From Paenibacillus terricola (GTDB lineage: Bacteria; Bacillota; Bacilli; Paenibacillales; Paenibacillaceae): a stretch of 64,000 nt of DNA. Location of the stretch: the NCBI RefSeq assembly GCF_014779765.1, contig NZ_JACXZA010000001.1:1302001-1366000 (forward strand), given 5' to 3'. The notes beneath the pieces were generated by a model, which made no database searches, was not told the DNA's origin, and saw only the letters and a list, made by a program, of their open reading frames with translations. A program made the position numbers and the translations under genes. Positions 55,816 through 63,457 of this stretch are shown one piece after another; positions within the stretch are counted from its first letter, which is position 1; each line of letters starts with the position of its first letter.

Positions 55816-56040
55816 TAAAGCGTGTACCGCAGGGACGAAAGCGATCACAAGCAGAACTTTCGATAGAACGTCGAACACGTATGCACCAGAATCGCCCATC
55901 ACCAAACAAGTTCGCAGTAGAGCGTGTCCTGCCAAGGACGAAAGCGGGCACCCCAACACAACGTACCTAGATCAGTCCTTCGGGAGTCCAGAGGGCAACG
56001 CCCTTTGGGGCCCTCCCTAGAGGGAGGGTTTGGGTGGGTG
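55816..56040 (+). repeat. ~225 bp intergenic repeat, copy 4
   Basis: First unit AAAGCGTGTACCGCAGGGAC at 55817, second AGCGTGTCCTGCCAAGGACG at 55921, then GTCCTTCGGGAGTCCAGAGG and CCCTCCCTAGAGGGAGGGTTTGGGTGGG. Copies 3 and 4 form a direct repeat with a period of about 337 bases. Confidence 0.85.
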
Positions 56041-56098
56041 AAAATCTCCCCCTCGAGGGGGAAGGGGGTGAAGTAATAAAAATGGGGGTATAAGGGGC

Positions 56099-56126
56099 AC
56101 CCCCTTATAGGCTATCGCATATGATG
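56099..56126 (+). promoter_or_regulatory. Possible sigma-K promoter of dpaAB
   Basis: An AC at 56099-56100, a 17-base gap, then CATATGATG (56118-56126), matching the sigma-K -10 consensus CATAnnnTA except for the last base. B. subtilis spoVF (dpaAB) is transcribed by sigma-K in the mother cell. The short consensus makes chance matches likely, so this stays tentative. Confidence 0.4.
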
Positions 56127-56164
56127 CTCTATATCTTATGAGCGCAGAAAGGAGTGAAGCCTTC

Positions 56165-57064
56165 ATGCTCACCGGCGTTCATGTCCTGCTGATCGGCGGC
56201 GATGCCCGTCAGCTCGAAGTGATTCGCAAGCTTACGGAGTTGGACGCTGCTGTCTCGGTTGTCGGATTCGAAGGGCTGCATACGTCATTAGATGGCGCTA
56301 TACACGCCGAGCTGCGAGACGAACTGTTCGACACAGCGGACGTGCTTCTGCTTCCAGCTGTCGGAACAGATGATTCCGGTCTTGTAACCGCCGTATTCAG
56401 TGATCGAGAGCTGAGGCTTACATCAGCACAAATCGGACGTCTGCCGAAGCATGCGGTCGTATATGCAGGGATGGCAAAGCCTTATCTAATGAACCTATGC
56501 GCGGAGCACGGCATTGGGCTCGTCGAGTTGTTTGAACGGGACGATGTGGCGATATACAACTCTATTCCGACGGCTGAAGGCGCCATTATGATGGCGATTC
56601 AGAATACGGATATTACGATTCACGGCTCGAATTGTATGGTGCTCGGAATTGGTAGAACAGGGCTGACACTCGCTAGAACATTGCAAGGTTTAGGCGCCAA
56701 AGTTAAGGTCGGCGTACGGCGCGAAGAGCATTATGCGCGCGCGTGGGAGATGGGTTTTCTCCCGTTTTATACGGATCGTTTGATGCACGAAGTTGGTAAC
56801 ATTGACTTGCTTTTTAATACAATTCCGACTATGATAGTCACAGCGCAAATTATTGCGAATTTGCCCTCCAGGGCGGTCATTATCGACCTTGCCTCGAAGC
56901 CCGGCGGTACCGATTTTCGGTTCGCTGAGAAGCGTGGTATGAAGGCGATGTTGGCTCCCGGTCTCCCGGGTATCGTCGCGCCGAAGACGGCTGGACGAAT
57001 CATAGCGGATTGCTTATGTCAGCTAATTATGGACAATGCGAAGCTGTGGGGGGAGAGACCATGA
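56165..57064 (+). CDS. dpaA: Dipicolinate synthase subunit A
   Basis: With DpaB it makes pyridine-2,6-dicarboxylic acid (DPA), the calcium chelator of the spore core, in the mother cell. The 299-residue product begins MLTGVHVLLIGGDARQLEVIRKL, has a second Rossmann motif VLGIGRTGLTLARTL near the middle, and ends with a helical tail. ATG 56165 is chosen with GAAAGGAGTG eight bases before; an in-frame ATG at 56138 lies before that site. It overlaps dpaB by four bases. Its presence indicates an endospore former. Confidence 0.95.
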   Translation: MLTGVHVLLIGGDARQLEVIRKLTELDAAVSVVGFEGLHTSLDGAIHAELRDELFDTADVLLLPAVGTDDSGLVTAVFSDRELRLTSAQIGRLPKHAVVYAGMAKPYLMNLCAEHGIGLVELFERDDVAIYNSIPTAEGAIMMAIQNTDITIHGSNCMVLGIGRTGLTLARTLQGLGAKVKVGVRREEHYARAWEMGFLPFYTDRLMHEVGNIDLLFNTIPTMIVTAQIIANLPSRAVIIDLASKPGGTDFRFAEKRGMKAMLAPGLPGIVAPKTAGRIIADCLCQLIMDNAKLWGERP

Positions 57065-57654
57065 ACTGGTCGGGGATAACGGTCGGGTACGCTTTGACAG
57101 GATCACACTGCACATTTGCTGAAGTGATGCCGCATATTCAACGGTTTGTCGATCTGGGAGCGAATGTAGTGCCAATCGCATCTCATACGCTGATGACGAC
57201 CGATACGCGGTTCGGTACTTCGGAACACTGGCAGTCGGAACTGAAACGGATTACGGGTAACGATATAATATCGACGATTGTTCAAGCTGAGCCGCTCGGA
57301 CCGTCGAAGCTGCTAGATGTACTTCTGATTGCGCCTCTTACGGGCAATTCGACGAGCCGGTTAGCCAACGCATTGACGGACAGCGCTCCTTTAATGGCGG
57401 CTAAAGCACAGATGCGTAACGGACGTCCTGTCGTTCTCGCGATTTCTACGAATGATGGTCTCGGTTTGAATGCAGCCAATATTGCGAAGCTACTTGTCGC
57501 GAAGAATATTTATTTCGTCCCATTTGGTCAAGATAATCCGGAACAGAAACCGAATTCCTTGGTTGCGCGTATGGATCTTGTAGTCGAAGCGTGTGAAGCT
57601 GCTCTTGAAGGTAAACAGCTTCAACCGATGCTTGTCGAGCGGTTTCTGTACTAG
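57061..57654 (+). CDS. dpaB: Dipicolinate synthase subunit B
   Basis: A flavoprotein-fold subunit of dipicolinate synthase. The 197-residue product starts MNWSGITVGYALTGSHCTFAEV and has PLTGNSTSRLANALTDS and the C-terminal DNPEQKPNSLVARMDL. ATG 57061 overlaps the dpaA stop (ATGA), with GGGGGGAGAG upstream. The aspartate semialdehyde dehydrogenase gene that follows it in B. subtilis is absent here; a 238-base gap leads to dapG instead. Confidence 0.95.
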   Translation: MNWSGITVGYALTGSHCTFAEVMPHIQRFVDLGANVVPIASHTLMTTDTRFGTSEHWQSELKRITGNDIISTIVQAEPLGPSKLLDVLLIAPLTGNSTSRLANALTDSAPLMAAKAQMRNGRPVVLAISTNDGLGLNAANIAKLLVAKNIYFVPFGQDNPEQKPNSLVARMDLVVEACEAALEGKQLQPMLVERFLY

Positions 57655-57701
57655 ATAGAATTGTAATACATTATCTATTTCTTGATAGATACACGCCTGA
57701 G

Positions 57702-57740
57702 GCAGGGGGAGACGAATGGCTTCATGCCATTGTCCCCTGC
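57702..57740 (+). promoter_or_regulatory. Long hairpin in the dpaB-dapG gap, possible dapG leader element
   Basis: GCAGGGG (57702-57708) pairs with CCCCTGC (57734-57740) and AATGGC (57715-57720) with GCCATT (57726-57731) across a TTCAT loop. No T-run follows. A second possible stem (GCGTTC near 57765, GAACGC near 57788) lies downstream. The sequence does not look like a lysine riboswitch. Regulatory function is inferred only from structure and position. Confidence 0.4.
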
Positions 57741-57892
57741 ATAAGTTGGGCTGTTGTCTTCCGTGCGTTCATAACTGACGTTGTTCGGAACGCTGTTCAC
57801 CAGCACAATTACTTGGATCGCGCAATACTCTCATACGAATAGCTGCTCCCGGCGTCCGTAGTCTTCATTGATCAATTTGGAGGACTGACATC

Positions 57893-59104
57893 ATGCGAAT
57901 ACTTGTACAAAAGTTCGGGGGCACCTCGCTTGCTACAGAGCAGGCGAGGGAATTTGTCATTCGCCACATCGCAAGAGAGCGGGATCGCGGCTATGCGCTT
58001 GTTGTAGTCGTTTCTGCTATGGGTCGTGAAGGCGATCCGTACGCGACAGATACGCTCCTTCGGATGATTGCAAGCAATGGCGATGCGCTGCCCGCTAGAG
58101 AGAAAGACCTTCTACTAGGCTGCGGTGAGATCATCTCGACAGCTGTTCTGGTTAGCAAACTTCGCTCTCAAGGTATTAACGCCACTGGGTTAACAGGCGG
58201 AGCTGCTGGCATTGTGACAGATTCGACATTTGGTTCGGCACGTATACTTGATGTTCGTACCGAAGCATTAATAGAGACACTTCAGCGCGGAGAAGTTGCA
58301 ATTGTAGCAGGATTTCAGGGACGGACGGAGAATAGTGAACTAACGACACTCGGAAGAGGCGGCAGCGATACGTCTGCTACAGCGCTTGGCGCCGCGCTTC
58401 GTGCTGAACGGGTTGATATCTATACCGACGTTAACGGTATTCTAACAGCCGATCCTCGAATTGTTTCGGAAGCGAAGCCTCTCACTGTAGTCGGCTATGC
58501 AGAAATTTGTAATATGGCAAGGCAAGGAGCGAAAGTCATTCATCCGCGAGCGGTTGAGATCGCTCAACAGGCACGTATTCCGCTGCGAGTGAGGTCTACG
58601 TTTTCTGAGGATGAAGGCACGCTTGTAACCGATGACCGTTCGTTAGCCGGAACAACGGTTCGAGATAAACATGTAACAGGCATTGCTCATGTTGCGGGTG
58701 TTACCCAAATATCGGTCTATGCCCGCGAGGGACAGGTCGATGTGCAGTTGCAAGTGTTTCAATCAATGGCTCGCCATGGCATTAGCGTTGATTTCATTAA
58801 CGTGACTCCTGGAGGGGCTGTATATACGGTATTTGACCGCGATGCCGAGAAAGCAGTACAGGTGCTGGAGAAGCTCGACTTTGTGCCGAGTGCAGTAAGC
58901 GGCTGTGCCAAAGTATCGGTTATCGGGGGCGGTATGAACGGAGTGCCCGGCATCATGGCAAGAATCGTCGAGGCGCTGAGCGAGGCTGGTATTCCAATCC
59001 TCCAATCGGCGGATTCCAATACGACGATATGGGTACTCGTACGGCAGGAGAACATGGCAGATGCGCTGCGCGCATTGCATGCGAAGTTTGAACTGCATTT
59101 ATAA
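57893..59104 (+). CDS. dapG: Aspartate kinase I (DapG type)
   Basis: Phosphorylates aspartate, the first step toward diaminopimelate, lysine and dipicolinate. The 403-residue product has the KFGGTSLA nucleotide motif at residues 7-14, the GRGGSDTSATALGAAL active-site segment, and two C-terminal ACT domains (VTQISVYAREGQVDVQLQVF; VSVIGGGMNGVPGIMARI) expected to bind the feedback inhibitor. Position next to dpaAB and dapA indicates the DapG isozyme, which in B. subtilis responds to diaminopimelate. ATG 57893 follows GGAGGACTGACATC. Confidence 0.95.
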   Translation: MRILVQKFGGTSLATEQAREFVIRHIARERDRGYALVVVVSAMGREGDPYATDTLLRMIASNGDALPAREKDLLLGCGEIISTAVLVSKLRSQGINATGLTGGAAGIVTDSTFGSARILDVRTEALIETLQRGEVAIVAGFQGRTENSELTTLGRGGSDTSATALGAALRAERVDIYTDVNGILTADPRIVSEAKPLTVVGYAEICNMARQGAKVIHPRAVEIAQQARIPLRVRSTFSEDEGTLVTDDRSLAGTTVRDKHVTGIAHVAGVTQISVYAREGQVDVQLQVFQSMARHGISVDFINVTPGGAVYTVFDRDAEKAVQVLEKLDFVPSAVSGCAKVSVIGGGMNGVPGIMARIVEALSEAGIPILQSADSNTTIWVLVRQENMADALRALHAKFELHL

Positions 59105-59192
59105 CGACAATGACGGTGCAGGCGGCATTAGCCGCTTGCTCCGATCTATAAATTAAGCAGTCTACGGTTTCAACTAAGCGGGAGGAATCGTC

Positions 59193-60053
59193 ATGGATTT
59201 TGGCAGATTAATTACAGCAATGACTACACCATTCGATGCAGAAGGTGCAATTGATTGGGAAACAGCCGGTAGATTGATTGATTATTTGATTGAAGACCAG
59301 CAATCTGACAGTTTGGTTATCTCAGGAACAACTGGCGAATCGCCAACGCTGACAGATACAGAGAAAGAGAAATTGTTCCGTTTCGCAGTAGAACGCGCAG
59401 GCGGACGCGCAAAGATTATTGCAGGTACAGGAAGCAATGATACAGCTCATACGATTCATTTGACCCAAATTGCGGAAGCTTGTGGTGTTGACGGGATCCT
59501 GCTCGTAGCACCTTATTACAACAAGCCAAGCCAAGAAGGACTTTATCAGCATTTCAAAGCAATCGCTGAAGCAACGAAGCTTGCCATTATGCTCTATAAT
59601 GTTCCATCACGTACAGGCATTTGCATGACAACGGATACGACGCTGCGATTAGCTGCAATTCCTAACATTGTAGCAACCAAAGATTGTGCACCGCTTGATC
59701 AGTTAACTGAAATTGCAGCAGCCGCACCCGATCACTTCCGTGTCTATAGTGGGGATGACAGCGTAGCGCTGCCAGCATTAGCAGTTGGCGCTTATGGTAT
59801 TGTTAGCGTTGCCAGTCACATAATTGGCGGTAATATGAAGAAAATGATCAACGCTTATTTGGAAGGCGACGTACGTACAGCGGCAGTAATTCATGCCCAA
59901 AGTATGCCGATCTTCAAAGGTTTGTTTAATTACCCGAGCCCAGCTCCGGTTAAATATGCATTGGCGCTTAAAGGCCTTTCGGTCGGCGGCGTCCGCCTGC
60001 CGCTCGTCGCATTGTCAGAAGCAGAGGGCGAATACTTGCGCCAACTTGTTTAA
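59193..60053 (+). CDS. dapA: 4-hydroxy-tetrahydrodipicolinate synthase
   Basis: Condenses pyruvate with aspartate semialdehyde; the product is the branch point to diaminopimelate/lysine and to dipicolinate. The 286-residue (beta/alpha)8 enzyme has GTTGESPTL, Y135 in MLYNVPSRTG and the Schiff-base K163 in VATKDCA. It follows dapG by 88 bases with GGGAGGAATCGTC before ATG 59193. A strong terminator follows. Confidence 0.97.
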   Translation: MDFGRLITAMTTPFDAEGAIDWETAGRLIDYLIEDQQSDSLVISGTTGESPTLTDTEKEKLFRFAVERAGGRAKIIAGTGSNDTAHTIHLTQIAEACGVDGILLVAPYYNKPSQEGLYQHFKAIAEATKLAIMLYNVPSRTGICMTTDTTLRLAAIPNIVATKDCAPLDQLTEIAAAAPDHFRVYSGDDSVALPALAVGAYGIVSVASHIIGGNMKKMINAYLEGDVRTAAVIHAQSMPIFKGLFNYPSPAPVKYALALKGLSVGGVRLPLVALSEAEGEYLRQLV

Positions 60054-60089
60054 TCGGCACGGATTTATGCCGATCCGAAGCGGGAATGT

Positions 60090-60141
60090 AACCGGTGCAT
60101 CGGCCGCAAGCGCAGCTTGTGGCGAAGCATCGGTTTTTTTT
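60090..60141 (+). terminator. Rho-independent terminator after dapA
   Basis: Outer arms ACCGGTGC (60091-60098) and GCATCGGT (60127-60134) with one G·U, inner arms GCCGCAAGC and GCTTGTGGC with one G·U, then a run of eight T. The 60142-60574 gap beyond it contains the fourth ~60 bp hairpin repeat and the rnjB promoter, and no gene was seen. Confidence 0.9.
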
Positions 60142-60333
60142 ACTTAAGAGTTAATATTTCCTGGTGCAATAAGGAAAGAATAAATTCTTATTGGCGATAA
60201 AACCTACCTCTAATCGCGTCGCGCGTCTTCGGTGTCCTCGGTAGAGGTTTTCTCTTTAGTGGGAATTCGAATAATAGCGGGTTTTTACTTCACTTGAAAT
60301 ATAAGGTATCGCTTATATGTACAGGCTAATCGT

Positions 60334-60389
60334 TCACCGGAATGAAACGCATGATGCCGTTCGAAGAAGGCAACAGTCGTTTCACCTTG
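60334..60389 (+). repeat. ~60 bp hairpin repeat, copy 4
   Basis: CACCGGAATGAAACGCATGA opens the unit and CGTTTCACCTTG closes it. The outer stem TGAAACG/CGTTTCA is kept, while the inner stem changes to TG/CA plus TGCC/GGCA, i.e. both sides differ from copy 1 yet still pair. An ATATAAG-CTTATAT hairpin precedes it (near 60298-60317). Confidence 0.7.
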
Positions 60390-60416
60390 TATTCCATCTT
60401 TTGTATCATGTATAAT
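60387..60416 (+). promoter_or_regulatory. Predicted sigma-A promoter of rnjB
   Basis: TTGTAT (60387-60392), 18-base spacer, perfect TATAAT (60411-60416). The -35 box uses the final TTG of the hairpin repeat. The leader to rnjB is about 150 bases. Confidence 0.65.
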
Positions 60417-60574
60417 GATGTACAAGTGACTCGGTGCGGCCATTTTAATGAAGAAGAAACCGGTTAACGTAGAGCGGCGTTTTAAGGATACGGCCCATAC
60501 AATTACAAAATAACAAATAATGCTTTCGAAGCTGATGACGCTTACGCAGAGCTTTATAGGAGGTATAGATTCAG

Positions 60575-62254
60575 TTGTCCAAAAAGAATAATCAAGATAA
60601 ACTGCTCATTTTCGCCCTAGGTGGCGTTGGTGAGATCGGTAAGAACATGTATGCCATTCAGTATGGCAGCGATATTGTCATTGTTGACGCAGGTTTGAAA
60701 TTCCCTGAAGAGGATATGCTCGGAATCGATATCGTTATTCCAGACATTTCTTACTTGCTCGAGAATCGCGACAAAGTTCGCGGTATCCTCGTTACACACG
60801 GTCACGAAGACCACATTGGCGGTCTGCCATTCGTTCTGAAGAACCTGAATGTTCCAGTCTTCGGTACGAAGCTGACGCTTGGTCTAATCGAAGGCAAGTT
60901 GAAGGAAGCAGGATTGCTTGGCGAGACGAAGCGTATTCTCATTAACGCGGATTCCGAAGTTCAACTCGGCTCGATCACAGCTACTTTCTTCAAGACGAAC
61001 CACAGTATTCCAGACTCCCTGGGTGTTTGCTTGGATACACCAGAAGGCCGCGTTGTACATACAGGCGACTTTAAGTTCGATCACACGCCGGTTAACGGCG
61101 AGTTCGCGGATCTTCAGCGTATTGCTGAAATCGGCAGCAAAGGTGTACTTGCCCTGCTGTCGGACAGCACGAACGCAGAACGTCCAGGCTTTACGCCTTC
61201 TGAGAGCGTTGTCGGACATAATCTGGAGGAGATTTTCCGCAAAGCAACTCAACGCGTTGTTGTTGCAACGTTCGCTTCGAACGTTCACCGTATCCAGCAA
61301 GTTGTGAATGCAGCAGCTGCTACTCGTCGCAAAATCGCAGTCGTTGGCCGTTCGATGGTCAACGTAGTATCGATCGCTGGTGAACTTGGCTACCTGAACA
61401 TTCCAGAAGGAATGATCATCGAGCCGGAAGAAGTGAACAAAATGGCAGCCGATCGCGTCGTTATTTTGTGCACAGGCAGCCAAGGCGAGCCGATGTCCGC
61501 ACTGACGCGTATGGCGCGTTCGACGCATCGCAAGATCGATATTTTGCCAGGTGATACGGTTATTATCGCAGCTACGCCAATTCCAGGTAACGAACGTCAC
61601 GTTGGCCGCACGGTTGACGAGCTGTTCCGTCTTGGAGCTAACGTTATCTACGGTCCAGGTTCGGTATCCGGCGTTCACGTTTCCGGTCACGGCAGCCAAG
61701 AAGAGCTGAAACTGATGCTCAACTTGATCCGTCCGAAGTTCTTCATTCCAATTCACGGTGAATACCGGATGCTCCGTCTGCACGCACAGCTCGGCGAAGC
61801 GGTGGGCATTGAGCGTGAGAATATCTTCATCATTGATAATGGTGATACGGTTGAATTCCAGAATGGTGCAGCGCGCAAAGGCTCGAAGGTACAAGCTGGT
61901 AACGTGCTGATCGACGGACTGGGTGTAGGCGACGTAGGCAACATCGTCCTTCGTGACCGCAAGCTGCTGTCGCAGGATGGCATCCTTGTTGTTGTTGTAA
62001 CGCTGAGCAAGCAGGATGGAACGATTTTGTCCGGTCCAGACATCATCTCGCGCGGCTTCGTCTATGTACGCGAATCCGAAGGACTGCTGGATGAAGCGAA
62101 CCGTATCGTCACATCGACGCTGAACAAGCTGATGAACGATAATGTGAACGAGTGGGCATCGCTGAAGACGAACGTGAAGGATGCGCTTGGCCGCTTCCTG
62201 TATGAGCAAACGCGCCGTCGTCCAATGATCCTCCCGATCATCATGGAAGTATAA
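60575..62254 (+). CDS. rnjB: Ribonuclease J (RnjB position)
   Basis: Metallo-beta-lactamase/beta-CASP ribonuclease with endonuclease and 5'-3' exonuclease activity in rRNA maturation and mRNA decay. The 559-residue product has the metal motif H75-x-H77-x-D79-H80 in THGHEDH, later HTGDFKFDHTP and STNAE, the HVSGHGSQEE segment, and the C-terminal dimerisation domain. The place after dapA is that of B. subtilis rnjB (ymfA); sequence alone does not separate RnjA from RnjB here. TTG 60575 follows AGGAGGTATAGATTCAG. Confidence 0.95.
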   Translation: MSKKNNQDKLLIFALGGVGEIGKNMYAIQYGSDIVIVDAGLKFPEEDMLGIDIVIPDISYLLENRDKVRGILVTHGHEDHIGGLPFVLKNLNVPVFGTKLTLGLIEGKLKEAGLLGETKRILINADSEVQLGSITATFFKTNHSIPDSLGVCLDTPEGRVVHTGDFKFDHTPVNGEFADLQRIAEIGSKGVLALLSDSTNAERPGFTPSESVVGHNLEEIFRKATQRVVVATFASNVHRIQQVVNAAAATRRKIAVVGRSMVNVVSIAGELGYLNIPEGMIIEPEEVNKMAADRVVILCTGSQGEPMSALTRMARSTHRKIDILPGDTVIIAATPIPGNERHVGRTVDELFRLGANVIYGPGSVSGVHVSGHGSQEELKLMLNLIRPKFFIPIHGEYRMLRLHAQLGEAVGIERENIFIIDNGDTVEFQNGAARKGSKVQAGNVLIDGLGVGDVGNIVLRDRKLLSQDGILVVVVTLSKQDGTILSGPDIISRGFVYVRESEGLLDEANRIVTSTLNKLMNDNVNEWASLKTNVKDALGRFLYEQTRRRPMILPIIMEV

Positions 62255-62272
62255 TCAATCACAGACGATACA

Positions 62273-62319
62273 AGATGCAGCAGAAGCGCTGGAAACAGCG
62301 TGAGGCTGCATCTTTTTTT
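62273..62319 (+). terminator. Rho-independent terminator after rnjB
   Basis: Perfect arms AGATGCAGC (62273-62281) and GCTGCATCT (62305-62313), an inner CGCTG-GAAA-CAGCG stem, then a run of seven T. Confidence 0.92.
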
Positions 62320-62409
62320 GTTCTCATAATCACGAGCATCTGCATAATCATTCAGTCGAGTCCCATACTATGATGAGCTACATTCCGTCATACAAAGGAG
62401 CATACAGCG

Positions 62410-63156
62410 ATGAATGATGAGCTCGCCTATATGAAGTCTGAGCAGCCCGAGCCTACCCCGCCGGCTGATCGCAAGCCTTCTGTCGTAGATACCATCACGC
62501 AGTTAGGACAGACATCAACACCGGCTCCTGCGGAGTCAAATATTTATTGCATGACGATCATTGGCCAGGTAGAAGGTCATCTCGTGCTGCCGCCGCAGAA
62601 CAAAACAACCAAGTATGAGCACCTCATCCCGCAGCTAGTCGCCGCTGAACAAAATCCGAAGATAGAGGGCATTCTCATTGTGCTTAATACGGTTGGCGGC
62701 GATGTCGAAGCGGGCCTTGCCATTGCAGAGATGATCGCATCGTTATCGAAACCGACCGTTACGCTCGTGTTGGGCGGCGGACATTCGATCGGTGTGCCTA
62801 TCGCCGTCTCAGCCAATCAATCGTTCATAGCGGAGTCCGCGACGATGACCATTCATCCGATCCGCATGAATGGGTTAGTTATTGGAGTACCACAGACATT
62901 CGAATATTTGGATAAAATGCAGGAGCGTGTCGTTCGATTCGTCACCACGCATTCCAAAGTGAGCGAACAGCAATTTAAAGAGCTAATGTTTAAGACGGGG
63001 GAATTGACCCGCGATATCGGCACAACCGTCATCGGTTCAGATGCAGTGAAATATGGCCTTATCGATGCGATCGGCGGCATCGGTGAAGCAATAGCCTCAC
63101 TTAATGCGCTCATAAGCCAGCGTCGAGCAGCGCCTGTAGGTGTGTTGCCTTCATGA
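62410..63156 (+). CDS. tepA: ClpP-like protease TepA
   Basis: A 248-residue ClpP/crotonase-fold protein of the TepA type, which in B. subtilis is linked to protein translocation and spore outgrowth proteolysis. After a Pro-rich start (about residues 1-45) come [19 protein letters not shown], the Ser-bearing [18 protein letters not shown], and [10 protein letters not shown] with the likely catalytic His. Position between rnjB and ylzJ-spoIIIE is conserved. AAAGGAG precedes ATG 62410. It overlaps ylzJ by four bases. Confidence 0.92.
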   Translation: MNDELAYMKSEQPEPTPPADRKPSVVDTITQLGQTSTPAPAESNIYCMTIIGQVEGHLVLPPQNKTTKYEHLIPQLVAAEQNPKIEGILIVLNTVGGDVEAGLAIAEMIASLSKPTVTLVLGGGHSIGVPIAVSANQSFIAESATMTIHPIRMNGLVIGVPQTFEYLDKMQERVVRFVTTHSKVSEQQFKELMFKTGELTRDIGTTVIGSDAVKYGLIDAIGGIGEAIASLNALISQRRAAPVGVLPS

Positions 63157-63377
63157 CACTCTATACATCGATGCCCCTGGAGCTGGTGCTAGCCGGTATG
63201 AACGACGAACGCGAACCGCTCATTGAGCTGGAGCAGGACGGTGCTTTAATGCAGCTAGCCCCGCTTGCTCCCGGCATCGGCAAGCTTGTTCGTCTCGTTC
63301 ACGCACCTCTCGACCATTACTTAAATCCGCGTTATCAACCTGGCGCTTATATCGTTTATGGCTCGCCCACGAATTAA
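63153..63377 (+). CDS. ylzJ: YlzJ-family small protein
   Basis: A 74-residue protein ([16 protein letters not shown]) with the C-terminal [16 protein letters not shown] stretch typical of the YlzJ family, which is confined to spore formers and sits before spoIIIE/ftsK. Function is unknown. The start overlaps tepA (ATGA). The last codons form the upstream arm of a terminator. Confidence 0.9.
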   Translation: MTLYTSMPLELVLAGMNDEREPLIELEQDGALMQLAPLAPGIGKLVRLVHAPLDHYLNPRYQPGAYIVYGSPTN

Positions 63378-63394
63378 TCGTGGACGGGCTTTTT
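63361..63394 (+). terminator. Rho-independent terminator overlapping the ylzJ stop
   Basis: Arms GCTCGCCCACGA (63361-63372) and TCGTGGACGGGC (63378-63389) with one mismatch and one G·U, a five-base loop containing the stop codon, and a run of T from 63390. Confidence 0.85.
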
Positions 63395-63427
63395 CCCTTT
63401 CTCTCGATAGGAACAATTGTCCACCTA

Positions 63428-63436
63428 TGGTATAAT
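63428..63436 (+). promoter_or_regulatory. Extended -10 promoter element before ftsK/spoIIIE
   Basis: TGGTATAAT gives a perfect TATAAT with an extended TGn motif. No convincing -35 box is found at the usual distance. It lies about 20 bases before the start codon, so transcription would begin close to the AGAGGTGAG ribosome-binding site. Confidence 0.5.
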
Positions 63437-63457
63437 CGTTAATTAGAGGTGAGCAGA

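Noticed and set aside
55375-55951. Two similar - strand frames (55375-55614 and 55760-55951) with a shared MPAFVL.RTRS pattern
   Set aside because: Their likeness reflects the DNA identity of repeat copies 3 and 4. The matching frame in copy 1 is interrupted by a stop, there is no ribosome-binding site, and differences do not favour silent positions by eye.
33477-56040. CRISPR array interpretation of the repeats
   Set aside because: Units are 60 or ~225 bases, few, widely scattered and palindromic, with no regular spacers and no cas genes.
57655-57892. Lysine riboswitch before dapG
   Set aside because: The conserved core segments of the lysine riboswitch could not be found; only generic hairpins are present.
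60884-62209. 441-codon open frame on the - strand
   Set aside because: Antisense to rnjB; same reasoning.
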